DNA from: Acidimangrovimonas sediminis
GTDB lineage: Bacteria > Pseudomonadota > Alphaproteobacteria > Rhodobacterales > Rhodobacteraceae
DNA length: 64,000 bases
Direction of reading: 5' to 3'
NCBI RefSeq assembly: GCF_002871005.1
Contig: NZ_PHSN01000001.1
Coordinates: forward strand, 62,001-126,000
The notes beneath the pieces were generated by a model. That model was not told where the DNA came from. It searched no databases and was given only the letters and a program-made list of their open reading frames with translations. Of this stretch, positions 8,653-18,325 are shown one piece after another. The translations under genes and the position numbers were made by a program. Numbering within the stretch: position 1 is the stretch's first letter; the number at the start of each line of letters is the position of its first letter.

Positions 8653-8871
8653 GGCTCGCTTTGCGCAAAAACTGGCTTCCCGACCCTAGGCATGCGCCCC
8701 GACGGGCGGGATGGCCGCCGCGCCGGTGAAGGGCATGGCCCGGAAAATCCCGAGGGGCTCGATGAATATTTGGGCGGACTGCCTGTTTTGGGCGCGGACG
8801 GAGGGCGCCGTTTCGGCACGCCTCCCCATGGGTCTCCTACTGTGCCTCCCGGTAAGCGTCCGGATGCACCC
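8653..8871. other. Intergenic gap between nasT and the HWE kinase
   Basis: This 219-base stretch must hold the nasTS promoter. A small palindrome TTTGCGCAAA lies about 10-20 bases upstream of the nasT ATG. I looked for a sigma-54 (-24/-12) element and found none with correct spacing. No gene is convincing here. Confidence 0.4.
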
Positions 8872-10326
8872 TCAGCCGTCCAGGGCGCGCGGGGCCGGGC
8901 CCTCGGGTTGCCCGGGATGCGGGGCGGGCAGTACCAGCGTGGCCGAGAACCCTTCGGGCGGGTAGCGGAGGTCGATCGTGCCGCCCAGCTCTCCCGCCGC
9001 GGTGGCCCGCAACAGGCGGGTGCCAAAGCCGGTGCGGGTGGGCACCACCACCTCGGGGCCGCCGCGCTCCTGCCAGTCCAGCGCCAGCGCGCCGTCGGGC
9101 CGGTCCTGCCAGCTGACCGAAAGCGCCCCGCCGGGGCGTGAGAGGGCACCGTGTCGCCGCGCGTTCACCGACATCTCGTGCAGCATCAGGGCCAGCGCCA
9201 CCGTGGTCTTGGCATCGACCAGCCGCCTCGGCCCCGAGATCGACAGCGTGGCGCCGGTGGCCTCGCCCAGTTCCTCGCGCACGATGGTTTCGAGGTCGGT
9301 ACTTTCCCAGTGCCGCGCGCTGAGCATGTCATGCGCCCGCGCCAGCGCCGAGATCCTGCCCGCGAAATCTTCGCGGAAGGTCGCCAGATCCTCGACCGAC
9401 CTCAGCGTCAGCGAGGCGATGGACTGCACGATGGCCAGCGTGTTCTTCACCCGGTGGTTCAGCTCGTCGATCAGCCGGCGCTGACGCTGATGGGCGCGCA
9501 CGGAATCGGTGCGGTCCATCCCCTGCACGAAGATCCCCGTCACCTGGCCGGAGGAATCCCTGACGGGGTTGTAGGAGAAGTCGAGGAACACTTCCTCCAC
9601 CGGGCCGTCGGGGCTTGTGGCCAGCATCACCCTGGCGCCTTCGGCGGCATGGGCGCGCCCCTCGGCATAGACCCGGTCAAGCAGGGTGACGAAGCCTTGG
9701 CCCACCACCTCGGGCAGGGCCTCGGCGACCGGCTGGCCGATTACCTCCCGCCCACCGATCAGCCGGACGTAGGAATCGCTGGTGAAGGTGAAGATGTGAT
9801 CGGGCCCCGACAGCACGGCGAAGAAGGCCGGAGCCTGCTGGAACAGCTGGCGGAACTCGGCGCTGCGTTCCTCGGCCTCCAGGGTGCGCTCGATCAGGCT
9901 GGTCTCGGCCAGAAGCGACGGGAAGGGCGAGGAGGTAGCACGCAGGCGGGCGAACTCGGTCACGTCGACGGTGTTCTGCAGGACATAGGCGACGCGCTGC
10001 GCGGCGTCATAGACCGGCGTATGCACCGCGGTCCAGTAGCGGTTCTGGAGCGTGCCGTCCTCGTTCGCGATCGGATAGGGCAGGTAGGCGAGGGTATCCG
10101 CCTCGCCGGTGGCCAGCACCTTGCGCAGGGACTCCTCCAGTCGCCGCCCGCTTTCGCCGGGGTTGGGGAATTGTTCCATGATGTGCTGGCCAAGCAGATC
10201 CTCAAGGGTCCGTCCGGTGGCCTCGAGGTAGCTCTGGTTGGCAGCGACGTAGCGCAGGTCGCGGTCGAGCAGCATGTACGGGCTGGGCAGCGCCGCAAAT
10301 ACGCGCTCGAAGTCGATCAGGCTCAT
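8872..10326 (-). CDS. PAS-PAS HWE-family sensor histidine kinase
   Basis: A soluble 484-residue sensor kinase. The start is the ATG at 10326 (MSLIDFERVF), which has AAAGGA at good spacing; an ATG 33 bases upstream lacks one. Two PAS domains occupy about 8-125 and 155-275 (FTFTSDSYVRLIGG; EVFLDFSYNPVRDSSG). The dimerisation box is DELNHRVKNTLA with the phospho-acceptor H291. The N-box LHEMSVNARRHGA and the WQE motif place it in the HWE family, and GFGTRLL is its G-box. There are no membrane segments, no receiver and no obvious partner nearby, so it is an orphan whose signal is unknown. HWE kinases often serve general stress or light responses. Confidence 0.88.
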   Translation of the reverse strand: MSLIDFERVFAALPSPYMLLDRDLRYVAANQSYLEATGRTLEDLLGQHIMEQFPNPGESGRRLEESLRKVLATGEADTLAYLPYPIANEDGTLQNRYWTAVHTPVYDAAQRVAYVLQNTVDVTEFARLRATSSPFPSLLAETSLIERTLEAEERSAEFRQLFQQAPAFFAVLSGPDHIFTFTSDSYVRLIGGREVIGQPVAEALPEVVGQGFVTLLDRVYAEGRAHAAEGARVMLATSPDGPVEEVFLDFSYNPVRDSSGQVTGIFVQGMDRTDSVRAHQRQRRLIDELNHRVKNTLAIVQSIASLTLRSVEDLATFREDFAGRISALARAHDMLSARHWESTDLETIVREELGEATGATLSISGPRRLVDAKTTVALALMLHEMSVNARRHGALSRPGGALSVSWQDRPDGALALDWQERGGPEVVVPTRTGFGTRLLRATAAGELGGTIDLRYPPEGFSATLVLPAPHPGQPEGPAPRALDG

Positions 10327-10552
10327 GTCTGTCCTTTCGCGGCCGTCCCGGGGCGTCATACCTTAAACGTCGTGCGCCGAGAGAAAAGATCAATCCGGTC
10401 AAAGATTTTAGCCAGTTCGCAAGACCGTGATGACGCGCGGTGCAGCGGGCCGCCGCCGCCGGTCCCCCGGATTGGGGTGGTCGAAAGACGCCCGGCCGGC
10501 ATGCCTTGCGCGGCCCCTTTTCGCCGACGGCGGGGCCACGTAGAAGGCGGGG

Positions 10553-11722
10553 ATGGAGTATGATGCGATCGTTCTGGGCGCCGGCGGCGCGGGGTTGCTG
10601 GCGGCGGCCACCGCGGGTCAGGCCGGCGCGCGCGTCCTCGTCCTCGATCATGCCGACAAGGCGGGCAAGAAGATCCTGATCTCCGGCGGCGGGCGGTGCA
10701 ATTTCACCAACACCGGGACCGAGGCCGCCTGCTACCTGTCGCAGAACCCGCATTTCGCCAAGTCCGCGCTCAGCCGCTACACCCAGTGGGATTTCCTCGG
10801 CCTCGTCCAGGCACATGGCATCGCCTGGCACGAGAAGACCCTGGGGCAGCTCTTCTGTGACGGCTCGGCCCGGCAGATCGTCGCGATGCTGCTTGAGGAA
10901 TGCGCCAGGGGAGGGGTAGAGGTCCGGCTTTCCACCGCGATCGGCGAGATCGGGCATGCGGATGGAAAGTACCACGTGGCGGGGGCGGTCGCGCCGCAGC
11001 TGGTGATCGCGACCGGCGGCCCCTCGATCCCGAAGATGGGGGCAAGCGGCGTGGCCTATGACATCGCCCGCCGCTTCGGCCTGGCCATCGAGACGCCACG
11101 CCCGGCGCTGGTGCCGCTCACGCTCGGCCCCGCCGATCAGGCGTTTCGCGAGATCCCGGGGGTGTCGCTACCGGTCACGGCGCGGGCCGGCGCGGCATCG
11201 TTCCGCGAGGCCGCGCTTTTCACCCATCGCGGGCTGTCGGGGCCCGCGATCCTGCAGGTCTCGTCCTACTGGACGCCGGGAAGCGCGGTGGAGCTTTCGG
11301 TGCTGGAGAACGCGGCGGCGGTTCTGCGCGAGGCCCGGCGGCGGACGCCCCGGGCGCATCTGCGCGCGGTTCTGGCCGAACATCTGCCGAACCGTTTGGC
11401 CGAGGTTCTGGCGGCGCGCGCTGGGCTGGCGCAGGAGATGGCCAACACGCCGGACGCCGAGATCGACCGCGTGGCCGAGGGGCTGGAGCGACTGGTGCTG
11501 CATCCCACGGGGACCGAGGGCTATGCCAAGGCCGAGGTGACGGCGGGCGGGATCTCCACCGCCGGGCTGTCGTCGCGGACGATGGAGGCCACGGCGGTGC
11601 CGGGCCTCTACGCCATCGGCGAGGCGGTCGACGTGACCGGCTGGCTTGGCGGCTACAACTTCCAGTGGGCGTGGTCTTCGGGCGTGGCCGCGGGACAGGC
11701 GATCGCCGCCCGGCGGGGGTGA
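10553..11722 (+). CDS. BaiN/HI0933-type NAD(P)/FAD-dependent oxidoreductase
   Basis: A 389-residue flavoprotein. It starts with a Rossmann motif (DAIVLGAGGAGLLAAATAGQAG). The family hallmark KAGKKILISGGGRCNFTN follows near residue 40, and the C-terminal FAD contact is GEAVDVTGWLGGYNFQWAWSSG. This HI0933/YhiN family is widespread in bacteria and usually has no assigned substrate; some members act on bile acids or other organics. The gene stands alone, divergent from the HWE kinase, with about 230 bases before the ugp-like operon. The function cannot be narrowed from context. Confidence 0.9.
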   Translation: MEYDAIVLGAGGAGLLAAATAGQAGARVLVLDHADKAGKKILISGGGRCNFTNTGTEAACYLSQNPHFAKSALSRYTQWDFLGLVQAHGIAWHEKTLGQLFCDGSARQIVAMLLEECARGGVEVRLSTAIGEIGHADGKYHVAGAVAPQLVIATGGPSIPKMGASGVAYDIARRFGLAIETPRPALVPLTLGPADQAFREIPGVSLPVTARAGAASFREAALFTHRGLSGPAILQVSSYWTPGSAVELSVLENAAAVLREARRRTPRAHLRAVLAEHLPNRLAEVLAARAGLAQEMANTPDAEIDRVAEGLERLVLHPTGTEGYAKAEVTAGGISTAGLSSRTMEATAVPGLYAIGEAVDVTGWLGGYNFQWAWSSGVAAGQAIAARRG

Positions 11723-11953
11723 CGGGGGCCGCACCTTCGGGGGTCTCGTTAGTGCCGCCCCTCTGGGGCGAGGCGTGACACGAGATCTTCACGAGACTGC
11801 CGGGAAACCTTCATCGGGATGCAGCAAACGGGGCGCGCAGAGTTCATCGTCCCGGATCCCACCGCCCCATGTTCCCACTTCCGACCGAGCACTTCCCTGA
11901 TGCAGCCGGGCCCCTGACCACGGCGCGCGCTGCCGCCGCTGCCCGGTCGTGAC

Positions 11954-13120
11954 ATGGGCGACATGACCGGCCCCATTCTCGAACCCGCCGCCACCGCTGC
12001 CACCCGTGGCCGCGAGATCCGGCTGGAGGGCATCGCGAAACGCTGGGGCGGGACCACCGCGCTGGGCGGGGTCGGGGTGACCGTCCCGGCGGGCAGCTTC
12101 ACCGCGCTGCTGGGCCCCTCGGGCTGCGGCAAGTCCACGCTTCTGCGCATCGTCGCGGGGCTGGAGGATCCCACGGCGGGCCGCGTCCTGATCGGGGGCG
12201 AGGACATGGGCGCGCGCCCCGCCGACAAGCGCGACCTGTCGATGGTGTTCCAGTCCTACGCCCTCTTCCCGCATCTCGATGTGGCCGAGAACATCACCTT
12301 CGGCCTGCGCACCCGGGGCGTGCCGCGCGCCGAACGCCGCGCGCGGCTGGGCAAGGTGGCCGATCTGCTGGGCCTTGCGCCCTATCTCGACCGCAAGCCA
12401 GCGCAATTGTCGGGCGGGCAGCAGCAGCGGGTGGCGCTGGGTCGTGCGGTGATCTCGGAGCGGCCAGTCTGCCTGATGGACGAGCCGCTGTCGAACCTCG
12501 ACGCGAAGCTGCGCCAGTCGATGCGGGCGGAGCTGCGCGCACTGCAGCGCAGCCTCGGCTTCACCATGCTCTATGTCACCCATGATCAGGTCGAGGCGAT
12601 CACCATGGCTGATCAGGTCGTCCTGATGAACGCCGGCCGGATCGAACAGGTCGCCAGCCCGCACGACCTTTACGAACGCCCCGCCACCACCTTCGCCGCG
12701 CGCTTCATCGGGACGCCGCCGATGAACATCCTGCCCGCCGCCGCACTGGGCGCAACCGGTGCACGGCTGGAAACCGCGGCGGGCCGCGCGCTTGAGATCG
12801 GCATCCGTCCCGAGGCCCTGCGCGCGGGCGCCGGGCCCTGGCGGATGCAGGTGACGGGGGGCGAGTATCATGGCGCCGATGCGCTGGTCGAAGGCCGCAT
12901 CGGCGAGGCGCCCGTTCTGATGCGGGTGCCCGGGCAATCCCTGCCCGTGCCGGGCGCCGCGCTGCGGCTCGCGCTCGATCCGCGCGACCTCCACCTTTTC
13001 GATGCCGGCACCGGGGACAGGGTCGACCTGCCCGGGCTGGCCCAGCTGATCGCCCGTCCGGAAGATCCGGCGGGTGCCACGGGCGCCCATGCGCCACATC
13101 CCAACCGGAAGGATCCCTGA
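11954..13120 (+). CDS. ugpC: ABC transporter ATPase, UgpC/MalK type
   Basis: A 388-residue ATPase of the carbohydrate uptake CUT1 class. It shows Walker A GPSGCGKST, signature LSGGQQQRVALGRA, Walker B CLMDEPLSNLD and H-loop YVTHDQVEA. A C-terminal regulatory (TOBE-like) domain covers about residues 250-370. An N-terminal extension of about 20 residues precedes the first beta strand. Two ATGs (11954 and 11963) are possible and neither has a clear ribosome binding site. It is the first gene of a five-gene operon: ATPase, binding protein, two permeases, isomerase. UgpC is the best name because the neighbouring binding protein resembles UgpB. Confidence 0.88.
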   Translation: MGDMTGPILEPAATAATRGREIRLEGIAKRWGGTTALGGVGVTVPAGSFTALLGPSGCGKSTLLRIVAGLEDPTAGRVLIGGEDMGARPADKRDLSMVFQSYALFPHLDVAENITFGLRTRGVPRAERRARLGKVADLLGLAPYLDRKPAQLSGGQQQRVALGRAVISERPVCLMDEPLSNLDAKLRQSMRAELRALQRSLGFTMLYVTHDQVEAITMADQVVLMNAGRIEQVASPHDLYERPATTFAARFIGTPPMNILPAAALGATGARLETAAGRALEIGIRPEALRAGAGPWRMQVTGGEYHGADALVEGRIGEAPVLMRVPGQSLPVPGAALRLALDPRDLHLFDAGTGDRVDLPGLAQLIARPEDPAGATGAHAPHPNRKDP

Positions 13121-13123
13121 CCC

Positions 13124-14416
13124 ATGTTCGGACCGATGATCAAGGGTGCGGCCGGCGCCGCGGCGCTTGCCCTCCTGGCCGCGATGCCCGCGCGCGCGGC
13201 AGACGCGGTGAATCTGCAGTTCTACTTTCCCGTGGCCGTCGGCGGAGGCGCGGCGAACGTGATCCAGTCGCTGACCGATGATTACGAAAAGGCCCACCCG
13301 GAGGTGAAGATCGACCCGATCTATGCCGGCTCCTACCAGGACACGATTGCCAAGGTCATCACCGCGGCCCGCGGCGGCAACGCGCCGCAGATCGCCGTGG
13401 CGCTGTCGACCGACATGTTTACCCTGCTGGATGACAACCTGATCCTGCCCTTCGACGATTATGCCAAGGGCGACGAGGGCAAGAAATGGCTGGGCGGCTT
13501 CTATCCGGCGTTCATGGAAAACAGCCAGCTTGACGGCAAGACCTACGGCATTCCGTTCCAGCGCTCGACCCCGGTGCTCTACTGGAACAAGGACGCGTTC
13601 AAGGCCGCCGGCCTGAACCCCGAGAAGGCCCCCCAGACCTGGGCCGAGATGGCCGAGGATGCGAAGAAGCTGACCAGGCGCGATGCCAGCGGCAACGTCA
13701 CCCAATGGGGCATCCGCATCCCGACCCAAGGCTTCCCCTACTGGCTGTTCCAGGGCCTCGTGGCCGAGAACGGCGGCAAGCTTGCCAATGCCGAAGGGAC
13801 AGAGACCTATTTCGATTCCAAACCCGTGGTCGAGGCGCTGCAATACCTTGTCGACCTGTCCACCAAGGACAAGGCGATGGAGCCGGGCCTGACCGGCTGG
13901 GGGTCGGCCCCCAAGGCGTTCTTCGAGGGCCAGATCGCCATGATGTGGACGACGACGGGCAACCTGACCAACGTGCGCAAGAACGCGCCCTTCCCCTTCG
14001 GCGTGGCGATGCTGCCGAAGATGAAGAGCCGCGGCGCGCCCACCGGCGGTGGCAACTTCTACCTCTTCAAGGGGTCGTCGCCCGAGCAGCTGACTGCGGC
14101 GGTGAAGTTCATCGAGTGGATCACCGCGCCCGAGCAATCGGCCAAGTGGACCATGGCGACCGGCTATGTCGCCCCGCGCCCGGCGACCTGGGACACGCCG
14201 ACGATGCAGAAATACGCCGAGGATTTCCCCCCGGTCCTCGTCGCCCGCGACCAGCTGAAATACGCGGTGGCGGAGCTGTCGACGCATGAGAACCAGCGCG
14301 TGACGCAGATCCTCAACGACGGGCTGGAGGCCGCGATCACGGGCCAGAAGACGCCCGAACAGGCAATGAAGGAAGCCCAGAAGAAGGCCGACGCCATCCT
14401 CGCCGCCTACCGCTGA
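13124..14416 (+). CDS. ugpB: UgpB-like periplasmic binding protein
   Basis: A 430-residue family-1 extracellular solute-binding protein with a Sec signal peptide (residues 1-22, ending AARA|AD). It matches the UgpB pattern in its spacing of YEKAHPEVKIDPIYAGSYQDT, in RSTPVLYWNKDAFKAAGLNPEK and in PQTWAEMAEDAKKLT. UgpB binds sn-glycerol-3-phosphate or glycerophosphodiesters, but no ugpQ phosphodiesterase is nearby, so another phosphorylated or polyol substrate is possible. It lies three bases after the ATPase gene. A stem-loop follows it before ugpA. Confidence 0.87.
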   Translation: MFGPMIKGAAGAAALALLAAMPARAADAVNLQFYFPVAVGGGAANVIQSLTDDYEKAHPEVKIDPIYAGSYQDTIAKVITAARGGNAPQIAVALSTDMFTLLDDNLILPFDDYAKGDEGKKWLGGFYPAFMENSQLDGKTYGIPFQRSTPVLYWNKDAFKAAGLNPEKAPQTWAEMAEDAKKLTRRDASGNVTQWGIRIPTQGFPYWLFQGLVAENGGKLANAEGTETYFDSKPVVEALQYLVDLSTKDKAMEPGLTGWGSAPKAFFEGQIAMMWTTTGNLTNVRKNAPFPFGVAMLPKMKSRGAPTGGGNFYLFKGSSPEQLTAAVKFIEWITAPEQSAKWTMATGYVAPRPATWDTPTMQKYAEDFPPVLVARDQLKYAVAELSTHENQRVTQILNDGLEAAITGQKTPEQAMKEAQKKADAILAAYR

Positions 14417-14426
14417 GCCCTCTTTT

Positions 14427-14456
14427 CCGCGGGGCGACGACGTTCGCGCCCCGTGG
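14427..14456 (+). other. Stem-loop after the ugpB-like gene
   Basis: CCGCGGGGCG (14427-14436) pairs with CGCCCCGTGG (14447-14456), ten pairs with one G-U wobble and a ten-base loop. It lies between the binding-protein and permease genes and has no U-tract, so it is probably a 3'-end stabiliser that allows more binding protein than permease. Confidence 0.5.
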
Positions 14457-14481
14457 ACCTTTTCGACGGACACATCCCGCG

Positions 14482-15357
14482 ATGACGCGCAGAAAAGACT
14501 GGATCTGGGGCTGGCTGCTGATCGCGCCCGCGCTGGTCTTCATCTTTCTCTTCACCCATTACCCCGCCGTGATGACCATCGGCGAAAGCTTCTGGTCGAC
14601 GCCGCGCGGCGGGCGTCCGTCGCGCTTCGTCGGGCTGCACAATTACGAGCGCCTGATCCACGACCCGACCTTCTGGCAGGTGCTGGGCAACAACGTGCTC
14701 TACGCCGTGGTGACGATCCCCGCCTCGATCGTGCTGGCGATGGTCATGGCGGTGCTGGTCAACCGGCCGTTCCGGGGCAGGGCGCTGGCGCGGATGGCCT
14801 TCTTCACGCCGACGATCCTGCCGCTGATCGCGGTCGCCAATATCTGGGTCTTCTTCTACCTGCCGGGCTTCGGCCTGATCGACCAGATCCTCGGCCTCTT
14901 CGGCATCGGGCAGACCAACCTCCTTGGCTCCACCGCGACGGCGCTGCCCGCGGTGATGGTGGTGTCGGTCTGGAAGGAGGCGGGGTTCTTCATGATCTTC
15001 TACCTCGCCGCGCTTCAGGCGATCCCGCCGCAGCTGGTCGAGGCCGCCCGGATCGAGGGCGCCGGTCGATGGACGATCTTTCGCCGCATCACCTTTCCGC
15101 TCCTGATGCCGACAACGCTGTTCGTGTCGATCAACGCGGTGATCAACGCCTTCCGCCTTGTCGACCACATCTTCATTCTGACCGGGGGCGGGCCGGACAA
15201 CGCCTCGTCGCTGCTTCTGTTCTACATCTACGAGACCTCGTTCCGCTACTGGGACACGGCCTATGGCGCGACGCTGACGGTGGTTTTGCTGGCGCTGCTG
15301 TGCCTTCTCGCGATTGGGCAGTTCTTCCTGTTCGACCGCAAGGTGCACTACAGATGA
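14482..15357 (+). CDS. ugpA: Sugar/phosphate ABC transporter permease, UgpA type
   Basis: A 291-residue inner-membrane permease of the CUT1 family. Six membrane segments can be read, starting with GWLLIAPALVFIFLFTHYPAV. The EAA coupling loop is ARIEGAGRWTIFRRITFPLLMP near residue 195. It pairs with the second permease, whose ATG overlaps its stop (ATGA), and with the upstream ATPase and binding protein. Confidence 0.9.
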   Translation: MTRRKDWIWGWLLIAPALVFIFLFTHYPAVMTIGESFWSTPRGGRPSRFVGLHNYERLIHDPTFWQVLGNNVLYAVVTIPASIVLAMVMAVLVNRPFRGRALARMAFFTPTILPLIAVANIWVFFYLPGFGLIDQILGLFGIGQTNLLGSTATALPAVMVVSVWKEAGFFMIFYLAALQAIPPQLVEAARIEGAGRWTIFRRITFPLLMPTTLFVSINAVINAFRLVDHIFILTGGGPDNASSLLLFYIYETSFRYWDTAYGATLTVVLLALLCLLAIGQFFLFDRKVHYR

Positions 15358-16163
15358 GCCGCCTCGACACCCCGCTGTGGATCACCGGCGCCGCGCTGCT
15401 GGCGCTGTTGTGGGTGGCGCCCTTTCTCTATGCCGTCTGGACCGCGATACACCCCTCGGCATACGAGGCGCATTTCACCCTGACAGCCCCGCTGACCTGG
15501 GCGAATTTCGTCACCGCGTGGCACGCCGCCCCCTTTGCGCGCTATTTCCTCAACACCTTCCTGCTGGTGACGGGCATCACCGCCGCGCAATTCGTCCTGT
15601 GCACGCTGGCGGCCTATGGCTTTGCGCGCTTCCGCTTTCCCGGCGCGGGGATCCTGTTCGCGCTGGTGCTGCTGCAATTGCTGGTCATGCCCGACATCCT
15701 GATCGTCGAGAACTACCAGACGATCCGGGCGCTGAACCTCGTCGACACGCTGGGGGCGGTCGCGCTGCCATATGTCGCGTCGGGCTTCGGCATCTTCCTG
15801 ATCCGCCAGACCTTCATGACCGTCCCGCACGAGTTGGACGATGCCGCGCGGATCGAGGGGGCGGGGCCGCTGAAGATCCTCTGGCGGGTCTACGTGCCGC
15901 TCGCCCGGCCCACCTACATCGCCTATGGCCTCGTGTCGGTCAGCTACCACTGGAACAACTTCCTCTGGCCACTGATCGTCACCAACTCGGTCACCACGCG
16001 ACCGGTAACGGTGGGGTTGAGCGTCTTTGCCACCACCGACTCGGGCGTCGAATGGTCGGTGATCAACGCCGCCACGCTGATGACCTCGGCCCCGCTGCTG
16101 ATCGCCTTCCTCCTGTTCCAGCGCCAGTTCGTCCAGAGCTTCATGCGCGCCGGGATCAAGTGA
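15354..16163 (+). CDS. ugpE: Sugar/phosphate ABC transporter permease, UgpE type
   Basis: A 269-residue second permease. The start ATG at 15354 overlaps the ugpA stop by four bases; earlier in-frame ATGs fall inside ugpA and give non-permease sequence. It starts MSRLDTPLWITGAALLALLWVAPFLYAVW (first membrane segment). The EAA loop is DDAARIEGAGPLKILWRVYVPLARP, and HWNNFLWPLIVT is a family signature. Confidence 0.91.
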   Translation: MSRLDTPLWITGAALLALLWVAPFLYAVWTAIHPSAYEAHFTLTAPLTWANFVTAWHAAPFARYFLNTFLLVTGITAAQFVLCTLAAYGFARFRFPGAGILFALVLLQLLVMPDILIVENYQTIRALNLVDTLGAVALPYVASGFGIFLIRQTFMTVPHELDDAARIEGAGPLKILWRVYVPLARPTYIAYGLVSVSYHWNNFLWPLIVTNSVTTRPVTVGLSVFATTDSGVEWSVINAATLMTSAPLLIAFLLFQRQFVQSFMRAGIK

Positions 16164-16189
16164 TCCCCTCCTCCCGAAAGGCCCCCTGA

Positions 16190-17008
16190 ATGACCCTTCC
16201 GCTCCTCGGCACCGCCATCAAGCGCAACGACCTTACCGTCCTGCGCGACTGGATCTTCGACGCGGGCCGCGCCATCGAGATCCAGGATTTCGTGTTTCCC
16301 GAAGTGATCGCGGGCGACCCGTCGGGCCTGGTCGCGGACTATCGGCAGGCGTTGCAGGGCCACGAGGGGCCGCGCGGCATCCACGGCCCGTTCTTCGGCC
16401 TCGACCTCGCCAACCCCGACCGTGAGATCCGCGGCGTGATCCAGCGCCGGTTGCTCAGGGGGGTGGAGATCGCCGAGGCACTGGGCGCCACGCACATGGT
16501 GATCCACAGCCCGTTCACCTTCTGGCACCACCTGAACCGCGACAACTACCCGGCGATCCACGGCCAGATGCTCGACGCGATCGAGGGCTGCCTGACGCCG
16601 GTGCTGGCCCGGGCGGACGAGGCGGGCTGTACCCTGATGCTGGAGAACATCGACGACACCGATCCCGCACACCGGATCGAGGCAATCCGGCGCATCGGGC
16701 ATCCGCGGCTTCAGGCCTCGATCGACACCGGGCACGCCGATCTGGCCCATGGCCGTTACGGCGCGCCGCCGGTGGTGGATTTCATCGCCCGTGCCGGGGC
16801 CGTGCTCGGCCATGTCCATCTGCAGGATGTCGACGGCTATGCCGACCGCCATTGGCATCCGGGCGAGGGGCGCCTGCCGTGGGCGGCGATCTTTGCGGCG
16901 ATTGCCCGGCTGCCGGTCCGCCCGCGGCTGATCCTCGAGGTGCGCGACCGGCCCGAGCTGCTGCCCGCGACGGTGGCCCGTCTCGAGGCGCTTGGCCTCG
17001 CCCGCTGA
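16190..17008 (+). CDS. Sugar phosphate isomerase/epimerase-like TIM-barrel protein
   Basis: A 272-residue protein of the xylose-isomerase-like TIM-barrel (AP endonuclease 2) superfamily. Candidate metal and active-site strands are MVIHSPFTFWHH, LMLENIDDTD, ASIDTGHADLAHG and GHVHLQDVDGYADRHWHPGEG, a set of conserved Glu/His/Asp at the barrel mouth. It is the last gene of the Ugp-like operon, 26 bases after the permease. It takes the place where ugpQ would be expected, so it probably isomerises or cleaves the imported compound. The substrate is unknown. Confidence 0.82.
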   Translation: MTLPLLGTAIKRNDLTVLRDWIFDAGRAIEIQDFVFPEVIAGDPSGLVADYRQALQGHEGPRGIHGPFFGLDLANPDREIRGVIQRRLLRGVEIAEALGATHMVIHSPFTFWHHLNRDNYPAIHGQMLDAIEGCLTPVLARADEAGCTLMLENIDDTDPAHRIEAIRRIGHPRLQASIDTGHADLAHGRYGAPPVVDFIARAGAVLGHVHLQDVDGYADRHWHPGEGRLPWAAIFAAIARLPVRPRLILEVRDRPELLPATVARLEALGLAR

Positions 17009-17023
17009 GGGCTAGGGGCGGTC

Positions 17024-18325
17024 TCAACCTTCCTCGGGCACGAGGCATCCCGCGATCAGCGCCGAGGCCGCGACCATCAGCGTCGCGGTCGCGAGGACGA
17101 GGGAGAGCCCGCCCAGCTGGTAGGTCAGCCCGGACAGCAGCGTTCCGATCAGCCGCCCGCCGGCATTGGCCATGTAATAGAACCCCACGTCCATCGTCAC
17201 CCGCTCCGACCGCGAGAAGGCGAGGACGAGGTAGGAATGCAGTGAGGAGTTCACCGCGAAGACCGCCCCGAAGGCAAGCAGCCCCACGACCAGCAGCAGG
17301 CTGAACCAGTCCGCGGGGCCGGGGGCCGTGAGCGAGGCCAGCGTCAGCACGGCGGGCACGGTGAAAAGGCCCCAGGCCCAGTGGCGTGCGCCGACCACAA
17401 GGCTGGCTTCCGTCCGGTGTCCCGCGCCGAGGAGACGGGGGGCACCCGCCTGCACCGCGCCATAGAGGATGATCCAGACCGCCATGAACCCGCCGATCAG
17501 GAAGAAGGCGGCGCGGTCGCCTTCGGGCGTGCCGTCTGACAGCGCGGCGTAGAAATAGATCGGGATGCCGACGACGAACCAGACGTCGCGCGCCCCGAAC
17601 AGGAATACCCTGGCTGCCGACAACCAGTTGATATTGGGCGATTTCGAGAAGACCTCGGAGAATTTCGCACCCTTCCTGCCGCGTGGCAGGCCCGCGGGCA
17701 TTGCCAGCAGGACCGCCAGCAGGATCGCCGCAAGCACCCCCGCCATTGCCAGCACCGACCCTGTGAACCCCAGCGTGGCAAGCAACGCGGCCCCCATGAG
17801 GAAGCCCACCCCCTTCACCGCGTTCTTCGACCCGGTCAGTACGGCGACCCAGCGAAACAGCCCGGCCCCCTCGGCCGGGGCGAGCAGTTTCACCGCGGAT
17901 TTGGAGGACATCTTGGCAAGGTCCTTGGCCACCCCGCTCAGCCCCTGCGCGACCATCACATAGGCGACCGACACCCCCAGCGACCACCCGGGATCGAGCT
18001 GCGCCAGCGCCAGCAGCGCGACCACCTGCAACGCAAGCCCTGCATAAAGCGTCGAGGTCAGCCCGAACCGCGCGGCGATCCACCCGGCGCAGAGGTTCGT
18101 CACCATCCCCGCCACTTCGTACAGCACGAAGAGATAGGCAAGCTGCACCGGCGAGAACCCCAGCCGGTCGAAATGCAGAAGCACCAGCATCCGCATCGCC
18201 CCGTCGGTCAGCATGAAGGCCCAGTAGGCCGCCGTCACCGCGACATAGGCCGAAAGCCCCTGAGGCCGCTCCCTGGGCCGCCCCCGGGGCCGCTTGTCGG
18301 GCCGCCCCTCCGGCTGCTGGGTCAA
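17024..18325 (-). CDS. arsJ: Organoarsenical efflux MFS permease ArsJ
   Basis: A 433-residue major facilitator protein with about 12 membrane segments after a basic N-terminal tail. The family-typical region [22 protein letters not shown] and the [24 protein letters not shown] stretch match ArsJ. The start is a TTG at 18325 whose TTGA overlaps the stop of the GAPDH gene. ArsJ exports 1-arseno-3-phosphoglycerate, the product made by the neighbouring GAPDH from arsenate and glyceraldehyde-3-phosphate. The compound hydrolyses outside, giving net arsenate extrusion. The coupled gapdh-arsJ pair makes the call firm. Confidence 0.93.
   Translation of the reverse strand: MTQQPEGRPDKRPRGRPRERPQGLSAYVAVTAAYWAFMLTDGAMRMLVLLHFDRLGFSPVQLAYLFVLYEVAGMVTNLCAGWIAARFGLTSTLYAGLALQVVALLALAQLDPGWSLGVSVAYVMVAQGLSGVAKDLAKMSSKSAVKLLAPAEGAGLFRWVAVLTGSKNAVKGVGFLMGAALLATLGFTGSVLAMAGVLAAILLAVLLAMPAGLPRGRKGAKFSEVFSKSPNINWLSAARVFLFGARDVWFVVGIPIYFYAALSDGTPEGDRAAFFLIGGFMAVWIILYGAVQAGAPRLLGAGHRTEASLVVGARHWAWGLFTVPAVLTLASLTAPGPADWFSLLLVVGLLAFGAVFAVNSSLHSYLVLAFSRSERVTMDVGFYYMANAGGRLIGTLLSGLTYQLGGLSLVLATATLMVAASALIAGCLVPEEG

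Noticed and set aside
8653-8700. Sigma-54 promoter for nasTS
   Set aside because: GG and GC dinucleotides are present but not at the required spacing.
11789-14473. Minus-strand open frame of nearly 900 codons antisense to ugpC and ugpB
   Set aside because: No recognisable motif; the plus-strand frames are clear ATPase and binding protein.
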